Source of the DNA: Strongylocentrotus droebachiensis
Lineage: Eukaryota > Echinodermata > Echinoidea > Camarodonta > Strongylocentrotidae
NCBI GenBank assembly: GCA_035222895.1
Contig: JAVYIG010009868.1
Coordinates: 1-64,000 of the forward strand
Direction of reading: 5' to 3'
DNA: 64,000 bases
Shown here one piece after another: positions 58,801 through 64,000 of this stretch. The position numbers and the translations under genes are program-made. Positions within the stretch are counted from its first letter, which is position 1, and the number at the start of each line of letters is the position of its first letter. The notes beneath the pieces are model-generated. The model saw only the letters and a list, made by a program, of their open reading frames with translations. It was not told the DNA's origin and did no database searches.

Positions 58801-61800
58801 GAAAGGTTCATATAAAAGAATGTATTACCTCAAAATACAAATCAAATTTCGGAATTCTGTCACTGAAAACGGGCATTTATAACCATATGGTACCTCATAT
58901 CTATGGGACAGAGAGCATGAAATTCTAGCTTGTTTTCTATTAAAGATTGCATTGTGAAAGAAACGTTGTGGAATCAATCAGAAAAGGTTGATCATCTAGC
59001 TTATAAGTATTGGTGTGTACTGCAAGGTTCTGGAATCATCAAAACGATTAGAAATGTGGCCCAGTCTTGGTAAAGTTACAAGCAATGTACACAGAAGAAT
59101 GTATATGGGACTACGCGACACGTGCGCGATATCTATCAGGTCTAAATAGATATAATAATTTACCAAATATATCAATTAGTAGGCGGTTTCTCGGCAAAAT
59201 TTGTATCATCACGTATTAGTCAAAACATATTCTTTCACATGATTGGTGATAAGAGCTTCCATTTCATTTTTTGAGAGGGGGGCGTTTCCAAAACTGATCT
59301 TTACCTTTAAAGTACAAAATAACAAAAAAATCACACCAAAATGTGGTGCACAATTTTTACTTATTGTATTCAGTGCGTCTGACTTATAAAAAATGTTATT
59401 TTCATGTTAGAAATTGGCATTTGGCCATCATTTAAAATTTGCAAGTTAACGTGTCTATAGAGGGCGCCAATCTGAATTATGCAAATTTACATGCCATTTT
59501 TTATCATACAACATCGTCGATTTTTATTAAGTGATGATCCTAGAAAAAAATCAAGATATTTGACTGACATTTAATGTAGCAAAGTACTGTAAACAATTTT
59601 GTTATCATTAACTTTGGTAAAAAGGGGTATTTTGGCGGCCATTTTGTATGACGTCACATATCTCAAATTGCTCAAGGCTGACAGAGTGTCAGCAATCGGA
59701 TTCTTCAAATTGATGGTCTAAGGAACTATAATCCAAAAAAAAAAAAACTATAGACCCTAAAACAAGGTATATCGTGATGGCTGCCGGACTATACTAGCAG
59801 AAGATATACAAGAGCAGGGGAAGGTATATGGCTCATCAAAGTGAAAGTGATAAAGCGAATGGAGTATAGAGAGAGAGAGGGGATGGAAGAAAAGGCGAGG
59901 TACAAAAAGAGAAAGGAAAAAAGAGAGAGAGAGGGGGAGAGAGAGCAGGGAATGGAATGATCATAATTAAATAAACATTTTATTCCTAATTACATGTAAT
60001 ACATTAATGAAAATTAAGAGAGTCAGATTTCGGCGAGACAACAATAATCATCATACAAGTACATGCTAAAAGAGAGAAAAGGGAAGGTTAAAAGAAAAAA
60101 GAAGGAGAGAAGTTTGAAGAGAGAGAAAGAGGGAGAGAGAGAGATGGGGGTCGTTTGTTAATTTTGAATGTCGAGTATGCCGAGGACAGTCAATGACCCG
60201 ATGCTGGTTGGTTAATTGTCCATGTACAGAAATATTTTGGGCCACATTGTTTTAAAATCGTTTCAAAAATTACAGTAAGTTCATTGGCTGCATATATATC
60301 TTTCAAAAAGTGTTTGAACTAACCATAACAATCCCATTTTCATTCAAATTGTATTTAAAATGTCTTGATTTGTAACATGCAGGTAATGAGAGACCTTTGG
60401 TGCTGACGTCATTAATCATTGTTATCTTATTAATCAGTTACATCATGCCCACAATTTTGTGACCAAATAAAGAGAAGAAGTTACTGAAGAGAATACAAAA
60501 CTTTCTGTATGTGTAACATTTTTCATGTTTATGTAAATTATGTAAATGTGCTTAAGGGTCTCCAACTCCAGTCTGCAAAGTTCTACAGCATTTGATGTTG
60601 GCTGCAAAAGGGACATCTTTAATACTTTTGCGCAAGTCGATTTTTGCACTCTCGCAAAGAATGCCTCCCGTTTATCAAAGCAAAACTCTTCCCATCGAAA
60701 GCAAACCATGATTGCAAATGAATAATTTAAAGTCACTTCTAGACTAAACAGAACCGATATCCTCATGGAATTTCGCGAAAAAAAAATATTATAAAAAGTG
60801 ATAACTTGCCTGTACATTTCGGAAGACCATAGTTCCACATAACGGCATGGGTACTGTTAGCTATGCTAACATTAACTCTGCGATCGTACATCTGCACGCA
60901 CTGGATAACGTCAGGTCCTTCTAATGTGTACCCATCAAGGCAGTTAAAATATATCTTGCTGCCGTAGCGCAGAGAGCCGGTTAAATTGTACCTCAATCCG
61001 TATCGAGGGGTACCAGGGTCTTCACAAACACCTAGGCCAACTTAAAAACAAAAATTGGAATAACAACGAATAGTGCGTCACATTTCGAGAATTTCTAACA
61101 ATATAATATAATGTGCGTAAGCTAGTTAAGGATGGATAGGCCCAATAGCTCTAACTTTCATTAAAGCTATTCAGTAGCAAGCAATTAAAGGGTACATTAA
61201 TAAAAATTGTTTTTGACTAATAGTTTTAATTTTTACTGGCAAAGTTGTTCAAAAAAGAAGAAAATTATCGGAGATGGGATTTTTTTCTTTAAATGATAGT
61301 TATATGCATTGTTAACAGAAGTATTTCCAGGATTCTGAACGAAGTTGTCAAAACCTCGTAACCAGCTTTGACAAGTAGTGTTTTTAGAGGGTTTTTTTCC
61401 TTCTTTTTTTTAACCAAAAATAAAATCGTGAGGCGCATGTAAAAATGAATGCCAGAACCTAAGACCCCCTCCAACCCCTAAGCCCCTCGACCAAGTGTGA
61501 CCCCCTTCCTCATAACAACAAAATAATAATTTGTATAAATCTTCTAGAACCGCTCCTGCATGGCTTTACCTTGGTAGATGGCGATTTTATCTGCGCCCCC
61601 ACATGATTCACGGCGATCTCCAGCACAAACATAATTGCATTCCCCATCCGAAGCGATTCCATGTTTGGCAAGGTTTTCATCTTGTCTTCCGCAGAAACAT
61701 TCTCGCTTGTATTCTATACCAGCGTAGAAGGATCCGTTCTTTTCGCATGCGTTGATGCATAGGTCAATCGTGAGATTAGAATAGTACTGATAACCATTAG

Positions 61801-61869
61801 AAAACAAACGATCTCTGTGGAACCAAATATGATCGTTATAATCACTGAAACATCCAAGATATCCTGGTT
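46691..61869 (-). CDS. Gene A: WSC-sushi single-pass membrane protein with coiled-coil tail (5' partial)
   Basis: Five exons on the minus strand join in phase to a 311-residue open chain. They encode a WSC domain (residues ~1-100), a sushi/CCP domain (~101-177), a short Ser/Thr-rich stalk (~178-210), one membrane helix (~213-240), a basic stop-transfer (RTRQI) and a 65-residue helical tail. WSC domains bind carbohydrates in several proteins; sushi domains mediate protein contacts. The tail probably oligomerises or recruits a partner. A type I receptor or adhesion molecule is inferred. The start and signal peptide are not in the window. More exons could lie in the 10.9-kb intron holding transposon copy 2. 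Confidence 0.75.
47500..47830. repeat. GA and TTC microsatellites
   Basis: GAGAGA tracts at 47508-47612 and a (TTC)n run at 47725-47830, in a gene A intron. Confidence 0.85.
48986..49094 (-). CDS. Gene A transmembrane exon
   Basis: Phase 1 to 2, 109 nt, acceptor TTTTTTCCTAG, donor ATAAG|GTGAAT. It encodes HQIIIYVSICIASGILVV, then IIIIAIMVVVVVRTRQI: a ~27-residue helix followed by basic residues. The helix codons are an ATC/GTC-rich trinucleotide run. Confidence 0.78.
49222..49340. repeat. hAT-MITE left-end fragment
   Basis: CAGTGGCGGATCTAGGGGG, as in the hAT elements elsewhere. No matching right end located. Confidence 0.4.
49851..49949 (-). CDS. Gene A stalk exon
   Basis: Phase 1 to 1, 99 nt, acceptor GTGTTCAG, donor TGTG|GTAAAT. 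It encodes FSSTTPSSATTKDGG, then QINRMIFIATAGLEQQC. Ser/Thr-rich, likely O-glycosylated, no known domain. Confidence 0.65.
50240..50383. repeat. Hairpin with telomeric TTAGGG loop
   Basis: Arms at 50240-50269 and 50353-50383 (CTGCGGCACAGATTGGGG and its complement). The loop holds TTTAGGG and further TTAGGG units at 50298-50325 (four in a row). Same plan as 11372-11545 with different arms. Confidence 0.85.
50530..50820. repeat. ~27-bp tandem array
   Basis: About 11 copies of AATACGAAATGAGGGTCGCT then ATTCATA, alternating GAAATGAGG and GAGTAGAGG variants. Confidence 0.85.
50840..51310. repeat. Degenerate TGCCCCTTTT array
   Basis: Inverted relative of the array at 10380-10915; many copies of ATGCCCCTTTTC. 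Confidence 0.65.
51311..52219. other. Gene A intron, nothing recognised
   Basis: No splice-bounded frame, RNA or clear repeat. Confidence 0.4.
52220..53105. repeat. ~210-bp direct duplication with TG tracts between
   Basis: 52220-52430 and 52898-53105 match (GGTACTATGTCC, CGGAAAATAACGACTATTAG, TAATAGTCTGATTTTCAGAC). TG microsatellites at 52470-52522 and 52828-52870. Confidence 0.75.
53106..53999. other. Gene A intron, no gene supported
   Basis: A 94-codon minus frame at 53321-53605 has no domain or splice support. Confidence 0.35.
55171..56800 (+). pseudogene. LINE reverse-transcriptase remnant in copy 2
   Basis: Plus frames with LDVHKATGPDQIPARLL, IDPIFKKGDRSKPDNYKAV, AQHGFQKKRSCVSQLVLAVL, SGIPQGSVIGQMLFLLFLND and LFADDGMLYSN. 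LFADD is the RT catalytic motif. Split by stops and frameshifts; better preserved than copy 1. Confidence 0.78.
56831..57352 (-). pseudogene. LINE 3' fragment (minus) in copy 2
   Basis: Counterpart of 33427-33948 with RRLRWLGHVSRMEDGRISKD, but split into two frames by a stop near 57120. Confidence 0.65.
57945..58519 (+). pseudogene. XPG-like nuclease remnant in copy 2
   Basis: SITHEEADNIIVQQAIQIAA and MLAGHALRGCDTIWAYFGIE. Here the hairpin motif keeps the usual Cys of GCDT (copy 1 has Trp). The same GTTAGGGTTAGGGT break is present, so it predates copying. Confidence 0.58.
58560..58724 (+). pseudogene. Eight-cysteine motif in copy 2
   Basis: Same spacing as 35153-35311 (CTCASGSLCKS...); one codon within it is altered by a substitution (ATCATCACGG versus ATCACCACGG) without loss of a Cys. 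Confidence 0.58.
59860..60150. repeat. GA-rich tracts
   Basis: AGAGAG and GAAAGGAA runs just outside copy 2, in the gene A intron. Confidence 0.7.
60810..61040 (-). CDS. Gene A sushi (CCP) exon
   Basis: Phase 1 to 1, 231 nt, acceptor TTGTTTTAAG. It encodes GLGVCEDPGTPRYGLRYN, YFNCLDGYTLEGPDVIQC and MWNYGLPKCTG: four cysteines and the Trp of a sushi domain, with an extended loop carrying an NST sequon. The donor is ACAG|GCAAGT, a GC-type splice site with otherwise perfect consensus; no GT fits the frame. Confidence 0.88.
61570..61869 (-). CDS. Gene A WSC exon
   Basis: Phase 1 to 1, 300 nt, acceptor TTAATTCAG, donor CCAAG|GTAAAG. It encodes PGYLGCFSDYND, LTIDLCINACEKNGSFYAGI, ECFCGRQD and VCAGDRRESCGGADKIAIYQ. 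The eight cysteines and the CFCG and CGG motifs are those of a WSC domain. Confidence 0.9.
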
Positions 61870-61950
61870 CTGAATTAAAGAAAAAATAAGATTAAAACAA
61901 ATATTATTATAAAACACTTCAAACCCACAAAATGTAGTGCTCACTACACC

Positions 61951-62631
61951 CCTATGGTCACAACACCTAAAAGTAGCCTGCTAGGCAGCCGGGCGGCGAA
62001 TTTGGGCAAATTTCGCCCGGGGACCGAGCGTCGGCCGCCCGGGCACCGCTTATTTTTATGGCAACGCTCGGTCGCCGCTGAAGTTTAAGCGCGGAGTTAA
62101 AATTCAGCGGCGCCTAATCACCTTTCACTCGCCGCCAAGAATACGCTAGGTGCCCGGGCAGTCTTCGCCCGGGCACCGACTTAATCGAGCGTTCGCCGTC
62201 GAGCGATTTAGGTCAAAAATGGAAGCCGCTAGGTCGATCAAAGGCTGCCAAGCGGTCGCAGCCCGGTTGCCGCTGGAAGATCAGTCGGTCACTGGGCGGC
62301 GAGTTCAAAATCGGTATACAGCCTTTGACCAAGCGGCTTCGATTTTTGTAAAAATCAGCTGGTGGCCGGTGGGAGACCGCTTGGGAATCGGTGGGTCATC
62401 AGTCGGTCATTGCCAGGAAGCCGCCCGGAGAAGCTCCCCGATTTCGCCCAATTAGTTGACATAAAATCGACCGGCGACCGACGGGAAATCGACAGGGCAC
62501 CGCCCATGCATCGATGGGGCTGTACAGCCTGCACGACTTCTCCAAAAATCGTTGGGCGATGCCTAAATTCCAGCGGCGAACGAGCAGGCTACTAATCGGT
62601 CGGTCGCCGCTCAGCTTTGTGAACATAGCTT
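61951..62631. mobile_element. GC-rich inverted-repeat element
   Basis: Left CTATGGTCACAACACC...AGTAGCCTGCT, right AGCAGGCTACT...TTTGTGAACATAG. The inside is rich in GGGCACCG, CGCCCGGG and CGGTCGCC-type motifs, with no transposase. CTTAAG follows, then the left end of a related copy (CTATGGTTACAAACTC). Confidence 0.6.
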
Positions 62632-63578
62632 AAGCTATGGTTACAAACTCAAAAAGCAGCCTGCTCGGCGGCCGCATAATTTTTTTCCCCACTTGAGCTC
62701 CGGACCCCAGTATGAACTCATTTGCATACAGCCAACCAGAGCTCATCTTGTCAATAAGAAGCTATACGCGCAGGGACGGATCCAGGAATTTCTTCCCGGA
62801 GGGGGGGGGGGGGGGCACATGAGGGGGCACACGGGGGAAAGAGAACATACACTGTCGCTCATAAAGTTGGAATATTTTGGTTTTACCCCAGTTTATGGAA
62901 TTATTTTAAAAATAATTTAAAAATAATATATCTAGATAATAGTATACATTCTCAGATTTTATTGAATAGTCATTTGCCAATGTGTGCTTTGCGTGACTGC
63001 TAGAGAAGCTCCCCGATTTCGCCCAATTAGTTGACATAAAATCGACCGGCGACCGACGGGAAATCGACAGGGCACACCGCCCATGCATCGATGCTGGGGC
63101 TGTACAGACTGCACGACTTCTCAAAAAATCGTTGGGCGATGCCTAAATTCCAGCGGCGAACGAGCAGGCTACTTATCGGTCTGTCCCTGCTCAGCTTTGT
63201 GAACATAGCTTAAGCTATGGTTACAAACTCAAAAAGCAGCGCCTGCTCGGCGGCCGCATAATTTTTTTCGCCACTTGAGCTCCGGACCCCAGTATGAACT
63301 CATTTGCATACAGCCAACCAGAGCTCATCTTGTCAATAAGAAGCTATACGCGAAGGGGACGGATCCAGGAATTTCTTCCCGGAGGGGGGGGGGGGGCACA
63401 TGAGGGGGCACACGGGGGAAAGAGAACATACACTGTCGCTCATAAAGTTGGAATATTTTGGTTTTACCCCAGTTTATGGAATTATTTTAAAAATAATTTA
63501 AAATGATATATCTAGATAATAGTATACATTCTCAGATTTTATTGAATAGTCATTTGCCAATGTGTGTTTTGCGTGACT
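62429..63578. repeat. 575-bp tandem duplication
   Basis: 62429-63003 and 63004-63578 are near-identical (AGAAGCTCCCCGATTTCGCC ... TTTGCGTGACTGCT). Each copy contains a CGGATCCAGGAATTTCTTCC plus G-tract block. Confidence 0.88.
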
Positions 63579-64000
63579 GCTAAAGCATGTGTATGCTACT
63601 ATGCTTATCAACTAGGGGACCTACGCCCTTAAGGCATAAATGACAGTAATGATAATTAATGCCCCACAAAAGGGCACTAATATAGCACATCGACACGGTT
63701 TTGATCCTGGGGCCTCACAGTTACGAGGCCATTGCTTTGTCACTGAACCATGAATGTACGCAGCGGGGGCTAGGGTAGATGGCAGTTTCTATAAATTAAA
63801 AAAAACAAAGAAAATGCAAAACATTTTCAATAATTTATTGCATTTTACCTATTCCACCTATAATTATGAGCGACAGTGTATATACATTTTTGTTTTAGTC
63901 CCAAAAAAAATGGCAACGACCCAGCCAGCCGCTGAATAAGTGAGGGGGGGGGGGGGGGGTAAGAGTAAATTTTGTATTTGTTTTTGGTCACGATATTTGT
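63579..64000. repeat. Continuation of the dispersed repeat
   Basis: 63579-63780 matches 17665-17880 (AAAGCATGTGTATG, ACTAGGGGACCTACG, GGGGCCTCACAGT). The rest to the window end has an A-tract, CCAGCCAGCCG and a G-tract, like the MITE block at 31870-31935. Confidence 0.65.

Larger units (their letters stand above)
54003..59791. mobile_element. Composite DNA transposon, Academ-like, copy 2
   Basis: 5789 bp, same ends as copy 1 (TAGTCCGGCAGCC, GGCTGCCGGACTA), flanked by TAC at 54000-54002 and 59792-59794. Very similar to copy 1 throughout. It lacks the hAT at 31693-32119 and about 620 bp corresponding to copy 1 35965-36583. Left direct repeats start at 54066 and 54405. It sits in the gene A GC-AG intron. 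Confidence 0.85.

Noticed and set aside
61570-61869. WSC and sushi exons as the N-terminus of the GPCR gene
   Set aside because: Gene B has its own signal-peptide exon at 38828, and a phase-compatible stalk, TM and stop lie between at 49949-46691.

Overview
The window is animal nuclear DNA. It shows small coding exons with GT-AG borders, kilobase introns, microsatellites, tRNA-derived SINEs, LINEs and many DNA transposons. The domain content (C-type lectin, WSC and sushi domains on receptors, an adhesion GPCR with a GAIN/GPS region) and the repeat mix suggest a marine invertebrate deuterostome, perhaps an echinoderm. I cannot name the species.

Two genes were assembled exon by exon on the minus strand; every listed junction was checked for splice sites and phase. 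Gene B (38828 to 14739) is an adhesion-type GPCR. It has a signal peptide, a three-exon C-type lectin domain with QPD and WND motifs, a short unassigned segment, a HormR-like domain, a GAIN domain, a GPS ending in CSCDHLTSFAVIM, seven membrane helices and a short tail. Gene A (about 61869 to 46691, 5' end outside the window) encodes a WSC domain, a sushi domain, a short Ser/Thr-rich stalk, one membrane helix and a coiled-coil cytoplasmic tail. A plus-strand Tyr-rich exon (7493-7876) looks like the last exon of a third receptor gene, with a doubtful 5' border.

The main discovery is in gene B. Its first lectin exon is split by a 6.8-kb DNA transposon (30236-37027) with 13-bp terminal inverted repeats and a 3-bp target duplication. 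Removing the element restores an exact open exon (GYG|ANLA). A second copy (54003-59791, 3-bp duplication TAC) lies in a gene A intron. Both copies carry remnants of an XPG-like nuclease and an eight-cysteine motif, which point to the Academ superfamily, plus captured LINE reverse-transcriptase pieces.

Region by region: 1-6745 is a ~55-bp tandem array interrupted by a complete-ended, decayed LTR retrotransposon (479-6199). 7493-7876 is the receptor-tail exon. 8465-14030 holds a SINE, microsatellites, a GGGGCAC-rich array, a telomere-repeat hairpin and a tRNA-like sequence. 14739-38828 is gene B, with its introns full of hAT, foldback and MITE elements. 38830-46690 is intergenic, with a promoter-region duplication and a LINE broken by a hAT element. 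46691-61869 is gene A, with a second telomere-repeat hairpin, a 27-bp array and the second Academ-like copy. 61950-64000 is GC-rich inverted-repeat elements and a 575-bp tandem duplication.
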